From the NCBI RefSeq assembly GCF_040932035.1, contig NZ_JBFRBB010000001.1, positions 806,001 to 870,000 on the forward strand: a stretch of DNA of 64,000 nucleotides. The letters are read 5' to 3'. This DNA comes from Hoeflea_A sp040932035. GTDB lineage: Bacteria; Pseudomonadota; Alphaproteobacteria; Rhizobiales; Rhizobiaceae. Positions 16,063 to 25,082 of this stretch are shown one piece after another. The translations under genes and the position numbers were made by a program. Under the pieces are notes generated by a model that was not told the DNA's origin, ran no database searches, and saw only the letters and a list, made by a program, of their open reading frames with translations. Position 1 is the stretch's first letter. Each line of letters opens with the position of its first letter.

Positions 16063-18105
16063 ATGCGAGACGCGCGGCACGATATTCTATTTGAACCCCT
16101 TCAAATCGGCCCTGTTACAACAAAAAACAGGTTCTACCAGGTACCGCACTGCACCGGCATGGGCTGGCAAAGCCCGAAAAAACTCGCGGCCATGCGCGGG
16201 CTCAAGGCGGAAGGCGGCTGGGGCGTGGTCTGTACAGAGTATTGTTCGGTCCATCCGACCTCCGACGATAGTGCCTATCCGCTCGCCACCCTTTGGGACA
16301 CACAGGATATCAAGGCACAGGCTCTGATGACCGAGCGTGTCCATGAACATGGCGCCCTTGCCGGGGTCGAGCTTTGGCTGGGCGGCGGGTTCGTAGCGAA
16401 TTTTGGAACGCGGATACCGCCGCTCGGCCTGCAGGACCGGCCGCTGACAAACCCTTCTGTTCTTCACCCGGTGCAATGCCGGCGTATCGACAAGGACGAT
16501 ATCCGTGATCTGCGCCGCTGGCATGCGGAAGCCGCAAAGCGGGCGGTAACGGCCGGATTCGACATCGTCTATGTCTACGCCAATCACGGTTACCTGCTGT
16601 CGCAGTTTCTGAGCGCCGAGACCAATGAGCGGACTGACGAATATGGCGGTTCTCAGGAAAACCGCACCCGTATCGTGAGAGAACTGATAGAGGAAACACG
16701 CGAAGCAGTAGGCGGGGAAATCGCCGTTGCCACCCGTTTCAGCATCGATCCCAGTGATAGTGAAACCTATGACGCACTCGGTCTGCTCGCCGAATATCCC
16801 GATCTGTGGGACCTGACAGTATCGGACTATGACATTGAAATGGGCGTTTCGCGGTTCGTCAAGGAGGGCGCGATGGTCGACGCCGTCGCACAGGCAAAAT
16901 CGCTGACCGGCAAACCTGTCGTGGCGGTGGGCCGTTTCACCTCGGCCGATACCATGGCCGCGACGATCCGGTCCGGTGCTCAGGACCTGATCGGCGCGGC
17001 ACGCCCTTCGATCGCGGATCCCTTCCTGCCGAACAAGATCGATGAGGGCCGCTCGGATGAGATTCGCGAGTGTATCGGCTGCAACATCTGCTATGCCCAC
17101 AATTCGATCGGCGTTCCGATCCGCTGCACACAAAATCCGACGATGGGAGAGGAGTGGCGGCTGGGCTGGCATCCGGAGCGCGTCGCATCCGCGGAAACGA
17201 AAGAAAGAATCCTGGTCATCGGTGCGGGTCCGGCGGGGCTTGAAGCCGCGCGGGTGCTGGGCGAACGTGGTCATGATGTCATGCTTGCCGAAGGTGAACG
17301 CGTGCCCGGCGGCAGGGTTACACGCGAGAGCAAGTTGCCGGGGCTTTCCGAATGGGCGCGCGTCAGGGACTGGCGCATGGGCCAGATCGAAAAACTGCCC
17401 AATGTGGCACTCTACCCGGAAAGCAGGCTCAACGCGGAGGAAACCCTTGGTCTTGAAGCCGATCACATCCTGGTGGCAACCGGCGCGCGATGGGCGACGG
17501 ACGGTATCGGCAGACACCGCAACAGCGCTTTAGAGTGCAGCGAACCGACAGCCGTTATCAGTGCAGATACCGTCATCGACAAATTGCCGCTGCCGGACGG
17601 CAGGGTGATGATTTTCGATGACGATCACTACTATATGGGGCCGGTCCTGGCGCTGGCGCTCAGGAAACGCGGACACGATGTCATTCTGGTCACGCCCGCC
17701 GGCCGGGCCGGCGCCTGGGGCAGCTACACCGAGGAAATCTTCGCGTCCAATGCGGCGCTGATAGAGGCCGGTGTTGAGATCCAGACCAATCAGGTGCTGG
17801 AGTTCTTCGGCAAGGGCAGGGCAATCTGCTCCTGCCTGTTTTCCGGAAAGGTAAGGGAGTCTTCCGCCGATCTGATGATTCCGCTGACGCGGCGCATTCC
17901 CGACGACAAGCTTTTCATGTCCCTGTCGTCGGATGCCGGCCGCCTGTCCGAGTCAGGCGTCGGTTCCGTGCGGCGAATTGGTGACTGCGAGGCGCCGGGA
18001 ACCATCGCCGCCGCCGTTCATGCGGGCTACCGCGCCGCCATGGAACTCGGTTCATCCGCGACACTGACAGAGACATTCGGCAGGCGCGAACATCCGGTGC
18101 TGTGA
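16063..18105 (+). CDS. TMADH/dimethylglycine-demethylase-like iron-sulfur flavoprotein
   Basis: A 680-aa old-yellow-enzyme-type oxidoreductase: an N-terminal FMN TIM barrel (about 1-340, starting RHDILFEPLQIGPVTTKNRF), a [4Fe-4S] motif with Cys in CIGCNIC and RC (Cys-x2-Cys-x2-Cys-x11-Cys), and a C-terminal dinucleotide-binding module (VIGAGPAGLEAARVLGERG). This layout is that of trimethylamine and dimethylamine dehydrogenases, the DgcA dimethylglycine demethylase and the StcD methylproline demethylase. It would oxidatively remove an N-methyl group. The start at 16063 gives the family N-terminus; a frame opening at 16000 runs through the operator and is unlikely. Confidence 0.85.
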   Translation: MRDARHDILFEPLQIGPVTTKNRFYQVPHCTGMGWQSPKKLAAMRGLKAEGGWGVVCTEYCSVHPTSDDSAYPLATLWDTQDIKAQALMTERVHEHGALAGVELWLGGGFVANFGTRIPPLGLQDRPLTNPSVLHPVQCRRIDKDDIRDLRRWHAEAAKRAVTAGFDIVYVYANHGYLLSQFLSAETNERTDEYGGSQENRTRIVRELIEETREAVGGEIAVATRFSIDPSDSETYDALGLLAEYPDLWDLTVSDYDIEMGVSRFVKEGAMVDAVAQAKSLTGKPVVAVGRFTSADTMAATIRSGAQDLIGAARPSIADPFLPNKIDEGRSDEIRECIGCNICYAHNSIGVPIRCTQNPTMGEEWRLGWHPERVASAETKERILVIGAGPAGLEAARVLGERGHDVMLAEGERVPGGRVTRESKLPGLSEWARVRDWRMGQIEKLPNVALYPESRLNAEETLGLEADHILVATGARWATDGIGRHRNSALECSEPTAVISADTVIDKLPLPDGRVMIFDDDHYYMGPVLALALRKRGHDVILVTPAGRAGAWGSYTEEIFASNAALIEAGVEIQTNQVLEFFGKGRAICSCLFSGKVRESSADLMIPLTRRIPDDKLFMSLSSDAGRLSESGVGSVRRIGDCEAPGTIAAAVHAGYRAAMELGSSATLTETFGRREHPVL

Positions 18106-18166
18106 CACCGGACTGCGCGCTTGCCGCCGCCCCGACTGAGTTACCCTGTTCTAAACCGGATCTGCT

Positions 18167-19555
18167 CTAAAAGCCGAGTTCCTTGCTGACCTGCTCCAGG
18201 GCTTTTTCCAGAATGTCGAACATCTCATCGATCTGTTCGCGGGTAATGATCAGCGGCGGCGAAAACACGCACATGTTTATGAGCGGCCTGACGAGTAGGC
18301 CGAGTTCCTCGCAAGCAGCGTCAAGTTTTGCGCCGAGGTCGCGCTCGGCTTCAAGTGTCGAGCCCTCACGGCCGGTCCGCCCCTCGATACAGCCAAGAAG
18401 GCCCATGCCGCGTGCGTCGCCGACAATCGCGAATTTGGAAAGGGCGGAAAGGCGCTCCTGGAAATAGGGCGCATTGTGGCGCACCCGCTCGAGGATTTCC
18501 TCCCGTTCGATGATCTCGATGTTCTTGAGCGCGGCAACGCAGCTCACCGGGTGCGCTGAATAGGTGTAGCCGTTGGAAAACAGAACATTGTCCGGCCCGC
18601 TCATCTGCTCCATGATCCGGTCGGAGATGATGCAGGCCCCAAGCGGCAGATAGCCGGAGGTCAGGCCCTTGGCGCAGGTGATCATGTCCGGTTCGATGTC
18701 AAAGACATCCTTCGATGCGAACCAGTGACCGAGCCGGCCGAACCCGGTCACGACCTCGTCGGATATATAGATGACATCGTATTTCCGGCAGATCTCCAGT
18801 GTCCGCCGGTGATAGCCGGGCGGTGGAACAATGACGCCGCCGGAGCACAGGATCGGCTCGGCGATGAATGCCCCGACCTTGTCGGGTCCGACTTCAAGGA
18901 TGGCCTTTTCCAGATCCGCGACCTTTTCATCGCACCAATCCTCGACGCTCGTGCCGTCGGGGCGCATATACGGATTGACGTTCGGGATGAAATGAACCAG
19001 GCGCTTTTCGACGTCAAACCGCGTCTTGTCCCGCTCCTTGCCGCTGACTGTTGCAGAAAGATATGTCGAGCCGTGATAGCCCTTCTCCCGCGCTATCACG
19101 ACCTTCTTGCCGGGCCGCCCAAGCCGGTTGTTGAGAAAATGAACCGCGCGAAGTGCCGTATCGACGGCAGTGGAGCCGCCAGTTGTGAAAAACACGTTGT
19201 TGAGATCGCCGGGCGCCAGTTCGGCGATTTTTTTCGCCAGAACCGCACTTGGCTCCGTCGTCGTCGTCCATGGCGAGGTGTAGGGAAGCTTCATGACCTG
19301 GTTAGATATGGCATCGGCCATTTCCTGCCGTCCATAGCCAATCTGGACGCACCACATGCCGCCCGGGCCGTCGATATAGCGCCGTCCGTTGCTGTCCCAC
19401 AGATAGATGCCGTCGGCACCGTCGACAAGCATATGGTCGTGGCTGGCCGAAGTGTCCATGGAGGCCCAGGGATGCAGGAAATGTTCCCGGTCCCAGCTCT
19501 TCAGCGTCTCGGCGGACGGTTCGTTTGCGCCTGGATTGCGATTTTCGGTCAGCAT
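18167..19555 (-). CDS. Class III omega-amino-acid:pyruvate aminotransferase
   Basis: A 462-aa fold-type I PLP enzyme of full family length. The PLP lysine is Lys296 in TCAKGLTSGYLPLG, the cofactor Asp is Asp266 in SDEVVTGFGR, and GGSTAVDTALR is the phosphate-binding region. Such enzymes transfer amino groups from beta-alanine, GABA, taurine or diamines. It is the last gene of a minus-strand operon led by the 22388-24025 flavoprotein, and so would act on the primary amine left after demethylation. The exact substrate cannot be read from the sequence. Confidence 0.88.
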   Translation of the reverse strand: MLTENRNPGANEPSAETLKSWDREHFLHPWASMDTSASHDHMLVDGADGIYLWDSNGRRYIDGPGGMWCVQIGYGRQEMADAISNQVMKLPYTSPWTTTTEPSAVLAKKIAELAPGDLNNVFFTTGGSTAVDTALRAVHFLNNRLGRPGKKVVIAREKGYHGSTYLSATVSGKERDKTRFDVEKRLVHFIPNVNPYMRPDGTSVEDWCDEKVADLEKAILEVGPDKVGAFIAEPILCSGGVIVPPPGYHRRTLEICRKYDVIYISDEVVTGFGRLGHWFASKDVFDIEPDMITCAKGLTSGYLPLGACIISDRIMEQMSGPDNVLFSNGYTYSAHPVSCVAALKNIEIIEREEILERVRHNAPYFQERLSALSKFAIVGDARGMGLLGCIEGRTGREGSTLEAERDLGAKLDAACEELGLLVRPLINMCVFSPPLIITREQIDEMFDILEKALEQVSKELGF

Positions 19556-19582
19556 GGTTCAAACTCTTTTCTGTTGCTGGCT

Positions 19583-20797
19583 TCAAAAAGCCGCTGGGGG
19601 TGTTGCTCTGGCACGGGCGTTCTTGAAAAACGGGCCTTTGATGAAAGAAATGCGCTTCATGCGCCGGTCCCACACGCCCTCGTGGTTGACAAAGATCTCA
19701 GCCCACAGGTCTTCGAATTTCTCCACGCCGAACGGTGCCTTGAGTTCGGCGAGAGCGATGTTGCGCTTTGTCGTCGGCGACCAGGCCGCCGATGTGACGT
19801 GGCCGACCTCTTTTTTCCCGCGGTAGTAGATAAGCGCGTCGTCGGCGGGTTCAAATCCGTCGATATCGAGGCGGACGAGCTGATAGCGCGGGCCTTTTTT
19901 CATCTGCTCGAGCAAGGCCCGGCGGCCGTTGAAATGACCCTTTTCGAAATCGACCATGCGGCCGAAGCCGAGCTCCATCGGCGTGCGTCCGCGGCCGAGT
20001 CGCTGGGCTATGTGGACAGGCTGGAAATCGGCACCTGCCGCGATGAAGCCGGCCTCGAGACGGGCGATGTTGAGGGCCTCGTAACCGATGGCGCGAAGCC
20101 CCCAGGTCTGGCCAGGCCCCCAGAGCCGGTCCCAGATCTCCAGCGCCGTTGATGCCGGCATCCAGATTTCGTAACCGAGATCTCCGGTAAAGCCGGTGCG
20201 TGAAATCCACAGATCCTTCTCGATTTCAGTGAGATCGAAGGGATTCATATTGCCGGCGGCTCCCAGTCCGGCCGCCTGCAGGACGGAAAATGAGGTCGGC
20301 CCCTGCAGTGAGAGTGCCGCGATTTCCTCACTCTCATCAGAAATGTCGACATCAAATCCCCAGGCGACATCGAGAAGCCAGGAGTATTGCGGCTCCTGGC
20401 AACACAGGCGCCAGTCGTTCTCGCCAAAGCGGAAAACCGTGCCGTCGTCGATCACCATGCCTTCTTCGTCGCACCACATGGCGTAGCCGACGCGTCCGAT
20501 GCCGATCTTTTCGGCATTGCGGGTAATCAGGCGGTTCACCACACGGGCCGCATCGGGTCCGGAGATCCGGTATTTGTGCATTGGCGAAATATCAAAAAGC
20601 GTCGCTTGGTTGCGAATGGCGAAATACTCGAATTCCAGCGTGTCGAGCACGAGCGGGGAGATGTATCCGGCCCAGCCGGTCCAGCGCTTTGCTTTGCTGA
20701 GAGGCGCCAGCCGGTCGTGGAACGGCGTTGGCACGATGCCTTCGGGAACCGCACCCGCAAATGCTTCGGCATGTATATCCTTCATGATCACGGTCAT
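19583..20797 (-). CDS. GcvT-like folate-dependent aminomethyltransferase/demethylase
   Basis: A 404-aa GcvT-family protein with the typical N-terminal substrate/folate domain (LFDISPMHKYRISGPDA), a middle GFTGDLGYEIW motif and a C-terminal aminomethyltransferase barrel (VGHVTSAAWSP). The family includes glycine cleavage T protein, DmdA and the folate domains of sarcosine and dimethylglycine dehydrogenases. Here it probably moves a methyl-derived one-carbon unit to tetrahydrofolate. The ATG at 20797 overlaps the upstream stop (ATGA). It is followed after 27 bp by the aminotransferase gene. Confidence 0.85.
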   Translation of the reverse strand: MTVIMKDIHAEAFAGAVPEGIVPTPFHDRLAPLSKAKRWTGWAGYISPLVLDTLEFEYFAIRNQATLFDISPMHKYRISGPDAARVVNRLITRNAEKIGIGRVGYAMWCDEEGMVIDDGTVFRFGENDWRLCCQEPQYSWLLDVAWGFDVDISDESEEIAALSLQGPTSFSVLQAAGLGAAGNMNPFDLTEIEKDLWISRTGFTGDLGYEIWMPASTALEIWDRLWGPGQTWGLRAIGYEALNIARLEAGFIAAGADFQPVHIAQRLGRGRTPMELGFGRMVDFEKGHFNGRRALLEQMKKGPRYQLVRLDIDGFEPADDALIYYRGKKEVGHVTSAAWSPTTKRNIALAELKAPFGVEKFEDLWAEIFVNHEGVWDRRMKRISFIKGPFFKNARARATPPAAF

Positions 20798-22377
20798 GAT
20801 GCAACTCCGTCCTTGATGGCCTGCAGGGCGCTGTTGCGTCCGGCAGCTCCCGTCACGTCCCCGCCCGGGTGCGCGGAGGCACCGCAAAGATAAAGGCCGC
20901 CAACGCCGAAATTGTAGCGCGAGAGCCGGTTGACGGGACGCACCGTCAGGAGTTGATCGAAGCTCATCTCGCCGTGATGCCAGTGACCGCCGGGGGCGCC
21001 CGTTTCGGCTTCGATATCGGCTGGTGTCAGCGCGTCGGCATGGGCGACGAGGCTGCCGAGACCCGGAGCGTATTGTTCAAGCGAATCGATGGTGAGCCGC
21101 ACCAGCTTTTCCCGCGCTTCGCCGGTCCAGCCGCCATTCAGTGTGTGCGGCACGTATTGAACGATGGCTGACATCACATGTGCACCGGCCTCGGAAAGAG
21201 CCGGATCGGCCAAGCCGGGGATGACGGCCTCGATCACCGGGTGGGTGGACATGTCGCCATATTTGACAGGGTTGAATGCCCGCTCGACATAGGTGACGGA
21301 CGGCGCGACGAGCAGCCGCCCGGCACGCTGATCGGGCTGTAGTCCGGCAAAGACAGGCACATCTTTCAAGACCAGGTTGACTTTGGCGGCCGTTCCCTTG
21401 TGACGGATGTTGCGAAGCCTTCTGACGGCTTCGGCATCGAAGTGTTCGGCGCCCGTGAGCATCATCGACTGAAAGGCGCCAATGCTCGACATAACGGTTT
21501 TTGCAGTGATCGTGCTTCCGTCTTGCAGGACGACGCCACGTGCCCGATCATGCTCGATGATGATTTTTTCGACGCTCGTGCGGGTATTTATTTTGACTCC
21601 GTAGTGGCGTGCTGCTTTTGCGAAGGCGTCGGCAACTGCACCCATGCCCTCGATCGGCAGCGCCACATCCCCGCCTTGCGCCAGCCGATACATCAGCGAA
21701 AATACCGTTCCCGGGGATCGCGGACCGCTGCAGCTGCCGCGAACGGCATCGGCGGCAAGCGATCCGGCGAGCGGTCCGTCCTCGAGTTCGTCAAGCAGTA
21801 CGTCGTTGGCGTTCGACAGAATTATCCGCATGAACTCGCGCATGTCTTTCTTGCCTAAGCGTTTGGCATCCAGACCGAGTGCCGCCAACGCACCCAGCTC
21901 TTTCAGGCCGGACATGCTGGACAGCCCTCCGGAAAGATCGGGCGGGGACATGGTCGACAGCCTTCCAAGGAGCTGCGCAAATTTGTGCAGCCGGCTGCGC
22001 AGCGCGGCATAGGTCGCGGCTTCAGGGTGCGCCGATCCGTCGGCATATGCCGGTGTGCCGTCGCGTATGACAACGTGGCGGCCATCAGGCGAAAGCGTGA
22101 CTGTCGGGATCACGCGGGTGGCCAAAGGGGAGGAAGCGCTGCCGATGCCGAGCTCTTTTGCCACCACCGGGTTCAGATTGTAGAGCAGATGCGCGATACG
22201 GGAGGCACGCACGCCTTCTGAAATCTCCGAGGTCCGGGACATGCCGCCGATCTGAGCGGACTGTTCCAGCACGACGACCCGCAACCCCTTGCGGGCCAAG
22301 GTGGCTGCCGCCGCCAGACCGTTGTGTCCGGCGCCGATGACGATGGCGTCGTATTCGGGATTCGTTGAACTGACCAC
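20794..22377 (-). CDS. FAD-dependent phytoene-desaturase-like oxidoreductase 1
   Basis: A 527-aa COG1233-type flavoprotein: N-terminal DAIVIGAGHNGLAAAATLA fold and C-terminal GLYLCGASAHPGGDVTGAAG. The preferred start is GTG at 22377, because GGAGAG lies five bases upstream; a longer reading from 22398 or beyond would overlap the previous gene and lacks a site. It follows the paralogous flavoprotein by 10 bp and overlaps gcvT-like by 4 bp. Bacterial members next to demethylation genes probably oxidise C-N or C-C bonds of amines; carotenoid synthesis is unlikely here because no other crt gene is present. Confidence 0.85.
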   Translation of the reverse strand: MVSSTNPEYDAIVIGAGHNGLAAAATLARKGLRVVVLEQSAQIGGMSRTSEISEGVRASRIAHLLYNLNPVVAKELGIGSASSPLATRVIPTVTLSPDGRHVVIRDGTPAYADGSAHPEAATYAALRSRLHKFAQLLGRLSTMSPPDLSGGLSSMSGLKELGALAALGLDAKRLGKKDMREFMRIILSNANDVLLDELEDGPLAGSLAADAVRGSCSGPRSPGTVFSLMYRLAQGGDVALPIEGMGAVADAFAKAARHYGVKINTRTSVEKIIIEHDRARGVVLQDGSTITAKTVMSSIGAFQSMMLTGAEHFDAEAVRRLRNIRHKGTAAKVNLVLKDVPVFAGLQPDQRAGRLLVAPSVTYVERAFNPVKYGDMSTHPVIEAVIPGLADPALSEAGAHVMSAIVQYVPHTLNGGWTGEAREKLVRLTIDSLEQYAPGLGSLVAHADALTPADIEAETGAPGGHWHHGEMSFDQLLTVRPVNRLSRYNFGVGGLYLCGASAHPGGDVTGAAGRNSALQAIKDGVAS

Positions 22378-22387
22378 AGAACTCTCC

Positions 22388-24025
22388 CTATGCCGCATGA
22401 GAGGGCATTGCTTTGCCCCTGCCGTTCCGGCGCAAAATTTCGCGTGCCGCATTGGCGCCGGGCGCCGCCATGACGCCGCCTCCCGGATGCGCGGACGAGC
22501 CGACGATATAAAGACCGTCAATCGGCGTGCCGTATTGCGCGTAGCCGGGAACCGGGCGGTTGAAGATCAACTGATCGAAGGTCAGTTCGCCCTGGAAGAT
22601 ATTGCCTTCCGTCAGGCCGACCTCGTTTTCGATGTCGAGCGGCGTGCGGATCTCGGCATGCAGGACATGCTTGCGGATATCCGGGCAGCCGGTTTCGATC
22701 TTGTCGAACACGGTGTCGGCGAATGCCTTGCGCTGCGCATCGCTCCAGTTCTGGCCGCTGCGCACGCCGTCGACCTCGAGATCATAGGGCGCATACTGCA
22801 CGAACACCGTCATCATGTGGCTGCCGGGCGGCGCCAGTGTCGGATCGATCTGAGACGGGATCAGCATGTCGAAATAGGGTTCCGACGACCAGCGTCCGTC
22901 CTTCCAGTCGTCATAGGCCCGTTCCAGCTCTGCGAGGCTGGTGGAACAATGCAGGTCTCCGCGCATGAAGGAGGCGCCCTTGGGGATAGCCGGGAAATTC
23001 GGCAGGGCGTCGAGCGCGATGTTCAGCTTGCCGCTGGAGCCGCGGATCTTGAAGCGCTCGACCGCGGTAACGAAGTCGTCCGGCAGTTCGCTACGGCCGA
23101 CATGTTTGAGGAAAGTCCGCTTGACGTCCATGTTCGACGCGACAATGGGGGCCTCGAATTCATCGCCGTTTTCCAGCGCGACACCCCGCACCTTGCCATT
23201 TTTGACGAGGAAACGGTCGACACCGGATCCCGTCCGGATCTCGCCGCCGGCTTCCTCGAATGCTGCGGCGAGCGCCTTTGAAATCGCACCCATGCCGCCA
23301 CGGGCAAAGCCCCAGGCGCCGATGGCGCCGTCGACATCGCCCATATAGTGATGCAAAAGAACGTAGGCCGTGCCGGGGGAATAGACGCCCAGCCCGGTTC
23401 CGATGATGCCGGATCCGGCTATGTGCGCCTTGATAAGGTCGGTTTCGAAATGCTCGTCGAGGAAATCGCCGATGGACATGGTCCAGAAGCGGATGGTTTC
23501 CCCGAGTTCTCTCGCCCCAAGGTCATGCATCTTGCGGATCAGGAACAGCATTTCGTTCAGATCACGGGGCTTGAGAGATGTCGGATCGACAGCATTGCGC
23601 AGTAGAAACGGACGGATGAAGCGGCACTGGCGCACAACGGTCTGGCTGAAACGCTCATAGGCGTCGACGTCTTTTTTGCTGTGGCGGCCGATCTCCGGGC
23701 GCAGTGCGTCATGATCGGAGAGATAGGCGAAATAATTGCCGTCCGGCGTCAGCGTTGCGCCGCCTTCGTAGGGGATGACCTGCAGGCCGAACCGGGGCAG
23801 TTCCAGGTCGCGCACGATTTCCCTGCGCAGCAGCGAACAGACATATGAACAGTTGGAATAGGTCCAGCCCTCATGCAGTTCCCGGCTGACCGCGGCACCG
23901 CCGATCCAGTCGCTTTTTTCAACAACCAGGACCTTCAAACCTGCTTTTGCCATGTAGCACGCGGCGGTCAATCCGTTGTGACCGGCCCCGGCAACGATAG
24001 CGTCATATTTACTGTGTTTGCCCAT
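22388..24025 (-). CDS. FAD-dependent phytoene-desaturase-like oxidoreductase 2
   Basis: A 545-aa paralog of the neighbouring flavoprotein, PYROXD2-like, with AIVAGAGHNGLTAACYMA at the N-terminus and GLYIVGSSAHPGGGVMAAPG at the C-terminus. It is the first gene of the four-gene minus operon running to 18167. The intergenic space to the divergent TetR gene (143 bp) holds operator copy 2, so this operon and the regulator are probably co-controlled. A tandem pair of this family suggests either a heteromer or two successive oxidations. Confidence 0.85.
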   Translation of the reverse strand: MGKHSKYDAIVAGAGHNGLTAACYMAKAGLKVLVVEKSDWIGGAAVSRELHEGWTYSNCSYVCSLLRREIVRDLELPRFGLQVIPYEGGATLTPDGNYFAYLSDHDALRPEIGRHSKKDVDAYERFSQTVVRQCRFIRPFLLRNAVDPTSLKPRDLNEMLFLIRKMHDLGARELGETIRFWTMSIGDFLDEHFETDLIKAHIAGSGIIGTGLGVYSPGTAYVLLHHYMGDVDGAIGAWGFARGGMGAISKALAAAFEEAGGEIRTGSGVDRFLVKNGKVRGVALENGDEFEAPIVASNMDVKRTFLKHVGRSELPDDFVTAVERFKIRGSSGKLNIALDALPNFPAIPKGASFMRGDLHCSTSLAELERAYDDWKDGRWSSEPYFDMLIPSQIDPTLAPPGSHMMTVFVQYAPYDLEVDGVRSGQNWSDAQRKAFADTVFDKIETGCPDIRKHVLHAEIRTPLDIENEVGLTEGNIFQGELTFDQLIFNRPVPGYAQYGTPIDGLYIVGSSAHPGGGVMAAPGANAAREILRRNGRGKAMPSHAA

Positions 24026-24082
24026 TCACGGCCTCCAATGATGACCGGACTGTAGCCGACGTGAGTGAGGGCGTAAAGTTTT

Positions 24083-24110
24083 TTTGAGCGCTCAAATAAA
24101 TTTTTTGACA
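24083..24110. promoter_or_regulatory. TTTGAGCGCTCAAA operator, copy 2, between divergent genes
   Basis: The palindrome is at 24083-24096, followed by TAAATTTTTTGACA, which supplies a TTGACA (-35-like, 24105-24110) for the rightward tetR gene. On the left it is about 60 bp from the start of the flavoprotein operon. The position fits autoregulation by the TetR protein. Confidence 0.7.
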
Positions 24111-24168
24111 CGGGTGGTAAAGCTATCGAATAACCACTATGAATCATTCCAAAATCAGATGATGCGAC

Positions 24169-24816
24169 ATGAATCAATCAACACAGAACAAGCCCAGGCC
24201 GCGCAGGGAACGCAAAGACAATGCCGACAAGCGCCGCCTTCAATTGATCGACGCCACCTTGCGCTCAATCGTGGCAAACGGCCTCGCCAAAACGACACTT
24301 GCAACGGTGGCGAACGAGGCGGGTTTGTCCCAGGGCGTGGCCGTTTTCTACTTCAAAACGAAAGACGGCTTGCTGGCCGAAACCCTCAGAACCCAGTACA
24401 GCAGGTACCAGGACAACTGGATGCGGGAGCTCAACGAGGCGAACAGCGATCCGGCGAGCAGGCTGATTGCGCTGATCCGCGCGGATTTCGCGCCGGCGGT
24501 ATGCAATCCGGAAACCCTGTCGATCTGGTTCGCGTTTTGGGGGGAGCTGAGATTCCAGCCGCACTATGCCGAAATCTCGAGGGAGTTCGATCAAAAGCGG
24601 GGAGCGGCGATCCAGGAGATATGCGCCGAACTCATGCCGGGCGCCTCTGAGGCCGAGGTCGAAATGACGGCCACGAGCATCGATTCGCTGACGGACGGCC
24701 TTTGGCAGAAACTCTATATCTGGCCGGAGACACTGGATCTGGACAGCGCCCTCGATGTCACCATCAGGACTGTGCAGAAGCTGTTGCCGGGACACACCGC
24801 CGGTCTGGTGCGCTGA
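24169..24816 (+). CDS. TetR/BetI-type transcriptional repressor
   Basis: A 215-aa regulator with an N-terminal helix-turn-helix (about 22-65: RRLQLIDATLRSIVANGL, then TTLATVANEAGLSQGVAVFYF) and a C-terminal ligand domain resembling BetI (IWFAFWGELRFQPHYAEI). BetI-family proteins repress betaine-related genes. The three identical palindromes around this gene are its obvious candidate sites. It stands between the divergent operon and the Rieske gene. Confidence 0.88.
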   Translation: MNQSTQNKPRPRRERKDNADKRRLQLIDATLRSIVANGLAKTTLATVANEAGLSQGVAVFYFKTKDGLLAETLRTQYSRYQDNWMRELNEANSDPASRLIALIRADFAPAVCNPETLSIWFAFWGELRFQPHYAEISREFDQKRGAAIQEICAELMPGASEAEVEMTATSIDSLTDGLWQKLYIWPETLDLDSALDVTIRTVQKLLPGHTAGLVR

Positions 24817-25049
24817 TCCTGACAAATTCTCCGTCACCGTATCCCGCTGTCTTCTTACCGGAAATATCTGCCGGCGCGTAGTCTCTGTCGCCGCTGGGAA
24901 ATCGTGATCGGACGGGATGTGCGTTTGGCAGCCGGTTGTGCTGCGGCCGGAAAACGCCGCTATGTTCATAATGCTATGCCGGGTACACATTTTTCCCATG
25001 CGATGGGCAAAACAAACTATTGCAAATCGGTTCGCGATCTGTATTTTTA

Positions 25050-25079
25050 TTTGAGCGCTCAAAAAAATTTAAGAGGGTG
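25050..25079 (+). promoter_or_regulatory. TTTGAGCGCTCAAA operator, copy 3, and Rieske gene ribosome-binding site
   Basis: The palindrome at 25050-25063 is followed by AAAATTT and then AAGAGGGTG, the ribosome-binding site for the ATG at 25083. The operator is so close to the start codon that bound repressor would block transcription initiation or early elongation. Confidence 0.7.
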
Positions 25080-25082
25080 ACA

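Noticed and set aside
16087..17517. 476-codon minus-strand open frame
   Set aside because: Antisense to the TMADH-like gene, whose FMN and iron-sulfur motifs are unambiguous.
20794..24025. Carotenoid biosynthesis (CrtI/CrtD) for the two phytoene-desaturase-like genes
   Set aside because: No crtB, crtE or other carotenoid genes nearby; the operon contains amine-catabolic enzymes and the sequences are closer to the PYROXD2-like group.
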